Shown: positions 32,105-45,279 of the stretch, piece by piece
How positions within the stretch are numbered: the first letter of the stretch is position 1
Layout of the letters: each line of letters begins with the position of its first letter
Source of the DNA: Phoronis australis
Taxonomy: Eukaryota; Phoronida; Phoronidae
Length of the DNA stretch: 64,000 nt
Direction of reading: 5' to 3'
Assembly: GCA_002633005.1 (NCBI GenBank)
Contig: NMRA01000468.1
Location: 159,152 to 223,151, forward strand
Notes under the pieces: generated by a model
Told to the model about the DNA's origin: nothing
What the model saw: the letters and a program-made list of their open reading frames with translations, nothing else
Databases searched by the model: none
Program-made: the position numbers and the translations under genes

Positions 32105-34177
32105 CTAGTTCAAGAAGTGTTCGGATAGCGTGAATGTGTAGATTGTCATGTTCATAATAATGTGTAAGCCTATAGTGAAATTTGACCAAATATTGAAAGC
32201 ATAGAACAGTGTCCCGAGTTTGGAATTAGTTCCCCTAGGTGAACCAGTTTCGCAACGATGTCATCCTGTGTAGAAGATATTCTCAGACCACACGATGTAA
32301 TCATGAATCTACGGACTGACCAAGCCTCGTCTTAAATCGTTATCTTATCCAAACCACGCTTCAAGTAATGACGTATTTTGTGAAAGCTCCCTTAGTTATA
32401 ATGGTTCCACACCATACAACAAGCTTAGTTTTTTTTGAATGGAAGGCTCAAATTCGTTGGGCGCCGTGTAATGGCGCTAGTGAGTGTATAAAATGAATGC
32501 TTTCAGTTTGTCACCAGACGTCGTTGTACGAAGGGCGTTTCATGCAATCTGGCACCGATGGGCACGGGTAGCCAACAGACGCCCTTAAGCCGTCTTTCTC
32601 CCCTCGTCATGCAGTTTCACGTGGAATTTGATAGCAAGACACTTTTTTCGGGAATCTGTCTCCAAAAGTCACCTGTCTGAGCACACACCATGCCCACTTA
32701 CCTCCAGATATAACTTAATCTCAATTGGAATGCAACATGGGATTTTTCACCATCAGAATTTACATAATTATGATATTTTTGGGACTGTACAACCAACGAT
32801 TGGTGATCGGTGCAATGGGCCATACCTGAGCAGTCTGTGCACGTCTTCTACATGTACCAGACTGCCTGTACTGTAACTATCTTTTATTTTAACCAATTAT
32901 TAGAGAGAAATATCACTAACTTTTTTAACACTTTATTTCTTAACACAAACACTGAATGATACATTGAAAATACCAATGAAAGCAAAAGTTGAGAACTTTT
33001 AAATGTCTAAGACAACTACAAAGCTACTGATGCAGACAACACTTTTTAACACTACACTCCATTACAACTCGTCAATATTTTTACCGAGCATGTTCGCGGC
33101 TCATCAAACACACCACTGAGGTAAAGCTCTCCATCTTACCAAAACAACAAGAACCTTAACTACCTCCAGCGAAATTAAACAGAAACTGATACCTAGTCTT
33201 GCATGAAATCTGAAATTCTTTAATCCAAACAATTCCATGATTTTAAATACATGATTCAGGCTTGCATGTACTAACATTCTCTGAATTGCTTTCAAATTCA
33301 CCAACAGAGTACGCCACGTGCAGTCCAACACAGGCAGCTCACTATAATGCATTCACTTCTCAATGTCACCAAGCATTCAATTATATTGACTGGTGTTATT
33401 CTCAGCTAAATCCAGAAAACTAGCGACTGTACAACTGATAAACTTATAAAAAATAAACAACCTTATTCAAGGCGGACAAATACCATAAGCGCTAGAAATA
33501 AAGTCTAGAAAAAAATTCACAAACAAAGAGTATAAATATAAAATGTAAACATGTATATGGCATTCCAATTGGCTCAGTGTTACACCTCACATCTAGCACT
33601 GTTCTTCAATAGGCTCAGATCTTCGGACCACAGTTTTGTTTCAAAGCCTCCAGCTCATGCTCACACACACACAGGTCTATTGGAAACATGGAACTCCAAC
33701 ACTACCACTGTGTCCGTGGCCACAGACTAATAAAGCCAGGTTTATGAATTGCATTGTGACATTCTCACTATACATGTACTGCTGAACAAGCAGGCGTAAA
33801 TTTAAAAAAATGATACAACAACTTAGCATATGAGTACGGTGATAATACTGCATAAAGCGTTAAAATCTCGTCATAACCAAGATATCCACCCGAGAGATGC
33901 ATAATTAACAATAGATTACACAGGAACCTGTATGGCTTAAGGTTGTGTTGGACCGGAGAAAAATGTCCAGTTGTGGTAGTTTTGGCGCATCACATCTCAG
34001 TAATGGCCGACTGGATTCACTTGGAGCAGTCACGTACTATGTTTGACCCACTGTTCTCTAAAAGGTTGTTAAGAATTGCCGTTAAAAGTTTCTAATTTTA
34101 CATGAGGGGATATGAAACATATGTAAATTGCATAAATGAAAATGAAATATTAATCAACAGTAACAGCATTTTGAGAC

Positions 34178-34313
34178 TTTATCATGAACATTTATCATGA
34201 TCATTTATCATGAACATTTATCATGAACATTTATCATGAACATTTATCATGAACATTTATCATGATCATTTATCATGAACATTTATCATGATCATTTTTC
34301 CTGAGCATTTACC
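34178..34313. repeat. 13-base minisatellite, about 10 copies
   Basis: Unit TTTATCATGAACA with TCATGATCA variants; each unit carries TCATGA. It lies in the presumed 3' UTR or intergenic region between the two genes. Confidence 0.93.
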
Positions 34314-35273
34314 ATACGAAAGTCGGCCTTGTTGTTGATCCTGTTGTTTTACTACAAATGTATCTTTCTCTTAAGAAAGCAAGGTCACGTGACCTAATTA
34401 GTGGCAGTGAAATATATCTTTTCGTCGAGTTAAATGCTAGTTTTGTAGATATTTGATATTTTGGCTAATCATTCAGACCTGTCGATGAGGTTCAACATAA
34501 CCTTACGCACAGTCTTATCCGATCAAATTGACCAGTGAAGTAACATCACATGGACGAATGGGACCATCTCCTAACAATACCACTAAAAGGCTAATGACTA
34601 CAGTTGTACGTCATACAAGTGCAGTGATACATCTCAAGAAGAAATCTAGGCTATGTACAACTGACGACCATACATCCAGCCTATTTTACAACACAGGCTT
34701 GTTTAAATCTTTCCCCACCTCTTCAACAGAACTGCCAGCCAAATACGTAAACTGTTATATTTCACATTGATAAATATTGACCACACGTACACACTATTAA
34801 AAGCAACACTAGAATATTTGTTAGCACAGTGAAATTTACAAGACTCCACACACAGCCAAGACATATCTGTTAGTACAGCGATACACAACCACTTAGAAAT
34901 CTATAACCTCTTGCTTCACACCACCTTCCCTAAATCACAAACTTCGGTGTACGTTCGCTAACCCCGACTTTGCAAACAAGGAATTTAGTATGAGCCATCA
35001 CAGCTAGTCTCCCTAATTGAACAGAGTTCCTCTACAGTGCAATAGAGATTGATACACAGAACACGACAACTTGAGTACTGTCATTACATTTAAGCCAGCG
35101 TAATAGGTACGTGTAAATACTCAGTAATATAACAGCAGGAAAAAAAACAAATCATTCATAAATCAATTGGAAAACAATTAGAATCCTACTAAATGAAATT
35201 CTCAAAAAATTCAAATGTGACTCCTTGAATAGTATTATTATATTGTTATACCACATTTGTTCCTAATACGGTA

Positions 35274-35279
35274 TTTATT
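35274..35279 (-). terminator. candidate polyadenylation signal for the transmembrane isoform
   Basis: Minus-strand AATAAA about 780 bases after the stop at 36058. Others occur at 32932-32937 and 32883-32888, so the true 3' end cannot be fixed by inspection. Confidence 0.25.
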
Positions 35280-36057
35280 GTGGTAATTGTGAATCAGCTT
35301 GCGTATAAAGTTATCGATTTGCGACGATAATGATGTCACTTTCATTCAATTTCTTAAAATGAAATAAACAGTTATCTACTAAGAGAAAGAACAAACCAAA
35401 GTAAGAGGAATTTTATATAACTCAATTATAAGAATTACAAGAAAAAATGTCCTCAAAATCTACAGATTATTGTCCCAGTAAATAAGTGTAACAAAACAAA
35501 TGTTTCCCCACGAGTCTTTAGAGGCAGAACTCGTCCTTCTATGTATCGTAAACATGAGCACAAGCACACCCAAAGGCTCAGGTTGCCACATGTCTACACA
35601 CCGCTACTTTCCCATGGTGACAATTAGCTGGTCATATTACCAAAAAATAGTGCGGAAATGTTGTCAAGGAAAACCCTTATTTTCCGGCTTGAATTCCAGA
35701 ATTCAAAGCCTTTGCTGATTTAGTTTTTCGAATCCATACTGTAGTGAATAATCCACCTACCCTAACACAATTATAATGTTTTGGAAGAATTTAAAGTTAT
35801 TTACCACTGAAGCTCTGCCACTTCAGCCGAGCAGAGATTGTACAAAGGCAGTGCCAGTCTTTTAATATCCAACCTACAGCACTAAAATCGTCAGCAAACA
35901 ATAGACAATATAAATACTACCCGCTTGTGACGATGGTTTTTGGAGCACATAAATCACATGGAAAACAACGTAGGTAGTATGGCACTGAGGTTTTGTTCGA
36001 AGCAGCACGTTAAAACAATATCTCGAGACAGATTCTTGCTAATGCCCTAGAGGTCGC

Positions 36058-36156
36058 CTAGAGCGCGGTGGGTGGAGATGTTGTTTTGCCTTCACCACCG
36101 CCATCTTTGACCTCCACCTCAACCTTCTTCAAGTCATCGTCATCCTTAGCATCCTC
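36058..36156 (-). CDS. NCAM/Fas2-like: NCAM-like: last coding exon
   Basis: The exon opens in phase 0 after TCCATAG and encodes EDAKDDDDLKKVEVEVKDGG followed by GEGKTTSPPTAL and TAG. The acidic, lysine-containing tail is of NCAM type. No PDZ-ligand consensus is obvious at the end. Confidence 0.82.
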   Translation of the reverse strand, partial: EDAKDDDDLKKVEVEVKDGGGEGKTTSPPTAL

Positions 36157-39100
36157 CTATGGACAAGTCAAAGGTTAAAGGTCATACAAGCCACCCGTGT
36201 ACAACTTTTACAGCCTTAATTAATGCAACTACGCCTTGGGAATCATCAGAAAGCCTTGTAACAGATTTTCTAATATTCCCAGAAAAGACTACATCAAGAC
36301 AGGCCTAGTACTAAATAATAAGTGAGGCCTGCTCAATATTATGGAAACACTTGGATGACAGATTTTTGGGCACTGCCAGCACAAGGTGTTGCTCAACGTA
36401 GAATGAAATTAATTCTCAAAAAGTTCCTTCTAAACAACAACAACAACAGTCTGTTGCCAGTTTCTATTAATTAGACATGGTCAAGGAAATGTACAATTTT
36501 CAACACAAAAAATTGACAAGAGATAAGAATCAAAAAAATTGTTTCACTGAAAGTTGAAATCTTGCGAGATATTTTCAAAAAATGAAAATTTTGATTAAAC
36601 AATCGAGTAGAATTGTGGAGCTAGGACAGTTACTCAATTCAGGAAAATCTGAACAACAAGGGATTAAAGGAACAAATGAGTCTCCCAAAGACAAACATTG
36701 AGTATCGTGATTACTTCAACATTGAGCACTTACTGCTTTCTCATCAACAAGAGCTTTTGAATCCTCATCTTTCTCAGGGTCCTTCTTTTCACTATAAATA
36801 TAAGACAATTGGCCGTATATAAACACCAATTAAGTGACCACAGGTCAAGAATTGCATTAATTCTCAACTTATTTCACAAAAAAACAAACTAGCAAAATTA
36901 CTATTTTTTATACGCTGTATATATATGATGCTTGCTACAAGTCTAAACTGCTAAGTAATGCTAAACAATGAAACTGACAAACATGACATCCTCCGCAGAC
37001 ATCTGAGTATATTTTCCTGTGTTCATAATTTCACACGATCCCAGAAACCAAGTGGAGTTTGTTAATTATTGCAGTCAACAAGTACGCCTACATCGCAAAT
37101 TTGTCATACTTCAGTATGACGTTGATAATTTATTAATTTCTGATACAGCAAAGCGGTAACATCTCACCAGTCTTAATTAATCAATCAAACAAAATAATTT
37201 CCATGATTGACATTCTTAGACATTTGAAACGTCGCAAACTACACGTCAAGACAAATAAGCCAACATTAGAAAGACTTTTCATTAGTCTAAACTTCAGATT
37301 TCTCCACTATGACAGGTGATGAAGCTAGTTAAGGGTTTGGCCAATGGGCATTCACTCAGTAGAGACCGACGTGTTAGTGAACATACTCAGTCACAGCCTC
37401 TAATACCAATAGATGGCGCTAGAGACAGAAGGTTCCACCTGAATCACAAATGGATGCATATGGTGCCCAGAGGCCAAAAAAGATCTTTAGTTTGGGTTTG
37501 AAGCAGCAAGAAAAAGTGAAATCACACGTCCGCAGCACCTTCTTAGTAAAATTCTAATTTTTTCAAGTCTCATACATACAGTTTACATAGTTTCTAATTA
37601 ATGCAGTCACTTAAAAACTCAGCTATAACCAAGAGCGTGAAATGACCATGAATCAGTGGCGTTGGAAGTTCGGAGTGTCACAAATGTCAATGTAATCCAG
37701 AAAACACAATAAGTACAATCATACGCAGAACACAAACAGGACATCGAGCAAGTCAAAATTACTGGGGTTTTAACCAGTCTTACAGACAAGAGAACATGTT
37801 TGTGTATTGATAGTCATACCATAGTATCGTTTCTCAGCATACATAATTTAGTCACAGGGTAAATGATTGAACATACATTACAAAAAATGATAAGCAAGGC
37901 TTGGAATGATCCATGACAAAAAGAGGAGAATTTTCCAGGTGATGTATCGTTACAGAAATATGTTTTGTGTTGTGAAACTTTACAGCAAGAATTTTTTTTG
38001 CACAAATTAAGTCAAAATAATGATAAAAAAGGTGAAACTGGAAATCGAATAAGATGAAATTGAAACCAAAAAAGAGGAAACTTTCTTAAAAGCGGAAAAT
38101 TCCAATCCCTGAATAAAGAATGAAACTGAATGGCTTTCACCATTAGAGCGTGCATAACCGTGTGTAGAAGCAAATATTATACAGCAAGAAGGCTTCAGAG
38201 GGAAAGCCAGTGTTTTTGGGTTGTAATCTTAGATACATTTTTCAGTTATAGTCACTTACAGGGGTTCTGCATTGTTTTCTCCACTCATTGAATTGTTTCT
38301 CAAAATCTGGAACCCTTAAAAGTGACTATTGTCATTTCCTGAGTTATGGTTTCCCTGGTGGGGCCTTTACCAATGAAGCATGGAAAATAGTGAAGTGAAC
38401 GTGAACGACTTGGTGTTTGAGAGTCAGTGAACGGTGTTTGCAGGTACGTGAGTCATGTTCATGCGTCCGTGACCATGTTTTTGAGTCCGTTAACCATGTA
38501 GATTAGGTACCTTGAAAAGCCCAAATGGAGCTTCTGCAATCACCTCCATTAAGCAAACAACACAGACAGTATTCAATTGCAAGTCAGTCACTGAGTGGTG
38601 CTGCACACAAGTAAGCATAAAGTACATAAGGGTCTTTGTTGGGTCCTCCGTCTGTTAAGCTGTTAACATTCTTTCACTATTGTTGCATGCAAGGGATACC
38701 CGAACAGCAAATTAAAGCACTGAAGAATGTATCTTAGATAATCAGTAACTTGTAATCTTGGTAAAGATATGGCCACAGACATTGGCTTCCACATCAATGG
38801 CAGCAGGCATGATGGCCTGCTGCAGGTATCTCATCAAGAAAATCAGAAGTCTGTGGCCAATGTATTAATTACATTAGTAAGGGATCAGGATCTGTCTCCC
38901 ATTTGTTTAGTTACTGTAGGCACCAGCTCTGCCCAGATGTCAAATTGGCCAAGACCAGTTAAGCTTCCTGCCACATGGCTTGTGACCACAAGCGATTGTT
39001 TGCATATGTCAGGAAGTATCAAAGTGCTGGTGTCAAACTACCCAGCTGGTAATCACTTTCTATGACTCTGTCTAGGAGGACAGTAATATGGTAGGGCTAG

Positions 39101-42100
39101 TTGATCTGGACCATTTTCGTTCATGTAGACAGTGGTGCAACTATTGACTGTCTGATCACAGCTCACATGCATGTGTTGGCAAGACTACATGAAAATAGTA
39201 TATTAATTGTGAAATACGATAATTCATAACACAGCAGTGTGAGAAGCATTAAGCAGGAGTACGAGACTGTGATGTCGCTGGAGCGCGACATCCTTCACCT
39301 GACCAGAAGACAGCTGCAACAGCGACAGCATTAGAAGTGAGACAACAGAGGGCGCTGCACAAATAGCCTCATCCCGAAATCAAAGAGCACGATTCTCACT
39401 CCCTTTGGGTTGTAATACACACAAATGAAGAATGATTGATCACAACTTTACCCAGCTTTTGAATTTTTGGGCGTCTCCACTGCAACTCACCATATAAAAA
39501 AACTTCATTTGCATTAGAATGACGAGCGTCAAACTAATCATAATTACAAAACAGTAATTAGCAAGACAGCATTGTAACTGTGGGCCAAGATTAGTTCTAC
39601 GGACACACAGTGATTGTGGGTAAACATTGCAGAATCAGAGAGCGCTCCAATTGGTATTCCGGGTAGCGACTATCGCCATGAACTAGACATTGACAGTGGC
39701 ACCGTAACAAGCTCATCAGTGTCGTAATATTTATTAGTAACACCTGTTAGCATTAATCCCATTGTGCCTGACCCATAATGCAATGCTTCTTCCTGTATGA
39801 TGTAGTGTGTTAAGACAATAGAATTTTACGTTTACTTCCATCTTGTGATCATCAAGTAACCACACTTCATCCAATAACATAACAATCAGTTTCGGGACAA
39901 TGCTATTAGTGTTGAGAGATATGATACACCATCGTGGACAAAGAACAATCGCGAGTTGCGTACCTGTCGGTCAACTCATCGCCAATTCTGAGTACTGAGT
40001 ACCATTATCATTTTCACTGGTGGACTATGACAAACAATCTGATAAACTGACTCTACCAATGAACCAATGAAACAAGTTTGGATCCCCGTAAAATCAGTGA
40101 CAGCAGTTGGACAATATCGGAATGTAGTGAAAATTTTTTTATGGCATCTCAACGAAGCCCAATAGGGTCAGCGGGTGTTGATTAAGTTGACCAGATATAA
40201 TGTTAATTCGATTTCCAGGCAGTAATATCATCTTTTTGTATTTGTCTATATTGATGAAATATAATGTGAAAAATAAGTTGCCACTTCCCAATTAGCACAA
40301 GTTTGCTAATCAAAAAAAACTCAGGAGGTAGAACCAGTAACAATTGTCGAGACATGTGCTGCCACTTGGGCGTACTCAACATTTAAGGAAAACAGAATTA
40401 AGCAGTCAGTCATTCAAAAGCTGGATGAAAGTCACTGTCAGTAAAAGCTTTAGAGCCGACGTAGAGTTGAAGGATTTGAACTGCTAGTGCTTGTCAATGA
40501 CGGGAGACAGCTGAAACTGAGAACACCAGGAAGCAGACAGGGGTGAGGGACAGAGACAGGGGTTAGGGACAGACACAGGGGTTAGGACAAAGACAGGAAA
40601 GAGTTAATCTTACTCTTGTTCAGGTTTCAATGGTTGAGCTTCCTCATCCTCAGGTAACGCCTCCTTTTTCCTGTAAACCAATGGCGTTACAGTAATCTAG
40701 GGATTGACAGTTAGTGGAATACTTGGATTTCACACAGACCTTACACAGACAACCTGGTTCTAGTGTAACTAAGTCAAAGGTAACCAGACACTTAAAAAGT
40801 AAATGAAGACAACTGCCACGGTGATGAATGCAACATCCACAAACACAATACACAGCACATTTCAGATTGTTCAGATACAAACACAAATGGGCGTTTTAAG
40901 CATTTTTTCATGTTTGTCTTAGTTACTATGTCCTACACCGGTCACAGACAGTGAACTCTTTGAACTGATAACAGAGGATCACAAGGATAATATAATCTGT
41001 CACAACAGACGCACAATAAGTTAAAATGAAATTTTTCACTATTTGGTCCACTGTGTCTGAAAAGAAACAGTATCCTGCCTGAAATAAAGATGAAAGACGT
41101 TAACGAAGACAGGTTCTCCCAACAGATGTGCAAGTTATTAGTGTTCAGTACATGCAACTGCAAGGGGATTGTGTGTAACAAAAATAACTAAAACAAAGGA
41201 GCACATTAAAATTAGCGCAGTTCACAGTGAGCCAAATGTAAAGAAATAATTTCTGCAGGTATGGACAAATACGACACATGCGTACTTGATATAACCACCA
41301 TAAATTTTCTAAAATCATCAAGAGAAGACGATCTCAAAAATGACAATTTTTAAGAATTTATAAGTCACAACCACAGGAATTTGTAATAAAAAAACGGCAA
41401 CATACTGCGGATAATTTTAAACATTATCGTGGTGCCGACAATCATCCTCAAACGGAGGCGGCCTAATCAACATGCGCCAAACTAAAGACATTTAATATTA
41501 ACCATAAACGAAAATGGAACCGACTGTTTCACTGACTACGTGTACAGTGCTACTCAAAACATCAACAAAAAACGAGAACGACAAGAACGATGAGAGCTGA
41601 AATGAGGAGACAACTCCTAATACTGAATCCACAGACTACGTGGAGCATAACAAAACTGAAAACGGAAGAACCCAACGGACAATGAGGGCATATCATGCTG
41701 CTTACTCCGCGTCGGCCTCAGGGTTCTCAGATACAGTCAACACTTGTTGTTCTGCAGGCTGGCCACTCTCACCCTCACTACAATGGAACGAGCCAGGCTA
41801 TCAAACCTCTTGGGACTGGCGATAAAACCTGAAGGAAGCTCGACCATACTTTGAATGGGTGAGCCTTAGGAAATAAGAAACCTCGACAAGATCAAAAGAT
41901 TTAGCAAGAATAAGAGACCCATTTGTGGGTATAGTTTCTTTGACAAAAATCACCCTTTTGTAAATTTGTTCCCATAACCTAATCTTTTTTGAAATGTCAA
42001 GTTTAATCTTTATCCATCCAGGAAAGTTCTTAATGAAGGAGAAACTAAACTGTTCTACTGGACTATGGTACTTAATTGTTCAGTAGAGCAGCACACAGCA

Positions 42101-45100
42101 TACTACCCCAATAAAATGCATCGATCCAGACGTAGTACGCCATTATCACACGAAGGAGTTGAAAACAAAGCTAATTAACCCAATTAACAACAGTTGTGTT
42201 CATAATTTGGAAGGGACAAGAACGAGCTTGATGTTCCCGTTGTACAACAAATCAAATGTCACAAAGCATGATCACGTACCCTTGTCCCTCTTCCATCTTC
42301 AGTTGCTCTTTCTCCGTCGTCTCCGTTGCAGGAGGCTTCTTACCGCAGCAACTGACACAGATACACATGAGCAGGCCACACTGGTTGCGGAAGTAACACG
42401 TGACGTCGATGATGATTAGAATGATCACGAATAGAATGATCACTATGACGATGATGACACCTGTACTAAGACCACCCTTGGCAGTGCTTGGCTTTGTATC
42501 TCCACCATCACCTGCAGAGAGGAATAAATAAACTTCATGTAGCGTACAGTACACAGGGAACAGCCACTAAGTGGATTCAGTGTGTTGAGACTGTAAGCAA
42601 AAGTACGAGGTAATCAGTTTAGAATTATTGTTTTAAAATTATAATTACCACTACAGCACACACTCAAATTAATCGTGACACTTTTGGACACAACAGGAAG
42701 CACGGTGACCAATCATGCAACACTGATGAGCTCATAGCTATCGTTCTCTTGCTGGTCACGTGTCCTCTTTTCACCAAATAGCGTTCTTTTCAGTGATACA
42801 AAATTTACGTTCCGCTGTGCCGCACACTGTAAAGCGTAAGTACTACCAAACACACAAAAGGTGGCAGCAGCTGTTTGGAGCCTCGTATGACTCGTGTCTC
42901 CATATTGCTTTGCCAACCTCAGTTAGAATTAACGTAGCTATGATAAGACTTAAAGTCAAGTTAAACACAAGCTCATAATACAGACTACACTGAGCCAAGT
43001 ACAAGTATTGAGACAACAAAACAAAGTCTGATAACATTTGTAACTATGGTAACTGAAGATGCTCTTTAAGGATTGATTAAATGAAAACTGAACCAGGGTA
43101 AACACTGGTCCCCAGCACAACCTGAATTTCATTGTGTTTACAGCACTTAATCTGGGGGTACCGTGACATTACACGTGCAAAATGATCGAAGTAACTTGGT
43201 TAGGTAATTATGAGCGAGATTACGCATGCATGATGTCGTGGACAAAGAGCGAAACGTAATGTTCATACAGACAGCATAAAAGCGCTCATTCGTTCAATTA
43301 TCACACTTCACTTGTGTTACCAACGACACAAGTGGCATTGTTTATTCAGCTCAAAATTATTTTTAAAATAAGGGACATATACCAATCCCAGAAAAACTCA
43401 ACAATTAAAGCTGATAAATTCTGTGAAAAAAAAAAAATTTCGATTTAGACCACTTCCAACTATGACATTGGTATCGATCCTCGCTCAACTCAGGGCGCTT
43501 GCAAAGAACTGGCAGCTAGATATTGCTTGAGGCAAAGCTCTTTGAGTTGATCATGGACGCGGTCAGTTTTCATGCCGAGTATTAATAACTGTTAGTTCTT
43601 TCAAGTCAAGAAACTATTGCTAGTCCGAGTATGAGCCGAGACCAGTTGTACAAGGGTTAGTAGTCGAAATCAAAATTTTACTTTGTTTTCTTAAACGGAG
43701 TTTGAATTTACAGAGAAAGCGGGAGATGTTCAGCAAGTGCGCGAGTTTACTTTATCAAAATAAATGTCATACAGCATGAATAAAGATGTGAAATCAACAA
43801 GAATGAAAACAGAGAAGATAGCAATTAACAGAAAATTCATGCTTGCAAATATTACTCATGAAAAATTTCAAAAGGTTACATCTGTTGCAGTACATGATGT
43901 AGAATAAAAAGTGAATATAAAGTAAATTGGACGTTTGTGTAGCTGATAATCAATAAAAGTGTTCGATGGTAGACTAAAATAGGATACAGTGTAAATGGCA
44001 GAAATGTTGATAAATGATACATAACAAAACTAAAGATAAAAATTAAAAAATGAAGACAAATAAAACTAAAAGAAATGAACCTCCATGCAAAATGAGTCAC
44101 AAGGGCAGAAGTTGTGTCTTTAAGTCATGATTTTCCAATGTTTTACACCATTTGAAACATTAAAACTGAAAAAATGATAAGCAATTGTGATATAAGGACT
44201 ACCGTACTAACACTGGGTTTACCTTTCAAAATAATTTGCAAATAAATGAAGAAGCTTAAGTGTTACTGTTAACACCTCACCGAAAGAACCGGACGACAAA
44301 CAGAAGAGAAACAACACACCGGTTTCGCAGCTGTTTCCTGGCCCTATCGCCTACATATAATTAAAGGCAACCCCAAAAGTTACCTAACTGGCACCACTTA
44401 CGAATTGCCAAAATTGCAATTCATGATCTAAGAGCATAAGGTGCGTGTTTAAATAAAAGAAAAATTACCCTTTTTTACCATTTCCAGATGTTGACTGCAA
44501 TTTGCATATAATCAACGTCCCTTTAACTTGTGTCACACCATTATATTTGTATGTTGGCTTGCTCCCTTCAATGTGTAAGCTAACAGTTCTCATTGACCGG
44601 CGCACTTGTCATTTGCTAAGTAAACTTCTCATACGTGATGTGGAGATTTGTGGCAAAATTTGTAGGAATGAGGGAACATGAAACTGAACTTTCGTTGGTT
44701 TTAATATGGCACATTGAAGCGTGTGTTAATACACCAAACTGCATTGTGTATTGCGCAATTTATTTCTAGGACATATTCGCCGCTTTGTTTAATTAATAAT
44801 ATTGCATAAATACAAATTTTACATAAGTTTTAGGTGCTTTTCTCTCGTTAGTAGATTCACCATGATACACAACTACTTTTTAGCCACTGCATTACGGCAT
44901 AAGATTCTAAGAAGACCATGGAAATAAACAGTGACACCATGTCCACCGACTATCCAAGATCATCGACGATAATGCAATCCGATGCAACTGAAGACCAAAT
45001 AAAACTAGATTACTAACATAAGCCAGGGTCTTAAAGGCAGAGTGTCAGCTCCAAGAGAACATTCTTTAGTATAACATGAACAAGTAGACTTATGAGATTG

Positions 45101-45248
45101 AAGCAAAACAGATGTCTTAAGAGGCACTGGCATCGCCAGTTTTGTCATGCCAGCAGTGCCACCTGTTGGGACATCTTGCTTGCCAGTTTTCGTGACGCCA
45201 TCCACTTTTCGAGTTGTTGTTGCTCTTGTTGTTGTCGTTGCTGCTCTT

Positions 45249-45279
<31 letters not shown>

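Larger units (their letters stand above)
31871..36057 (-). other. region between the two genes: NCAM-like 3' UTR candidates and spacer
   Basis: Holds the GGCGGATYCAGG element, the 13-base minisatellite and several minus-strand AATAAA hexamers. A plus-strand TATAAAA near 32487 has no coding region behind it. Confidence 0.5.
36792..40613 (-). other. NCAM-like intron between cytoplasmic exons 2 and 3
   Basis: Contains a MITE copy (37894-38113), nested inverted repeats (38771-38858) and the plus-strand coding-like fragment (39257-39334). No further in-frame cassette was recognised. Confidence 0.55.

Noticed and set aside
32480-32600. Plus-strand TATAAAA with initiator-like bases, possible divergent promoter
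   Set aside because: No coding exon or other promoter evidence follows on the plus strand; a TATA-like word is expected by chance here.
44378-44425. Possible NCAM-like exon with a GTAAGTGG donor near 44398
   Set aside because: With the nearest acceptor the piece is phase 1 in and phase 0 out and would break the frame at the membrane exon.
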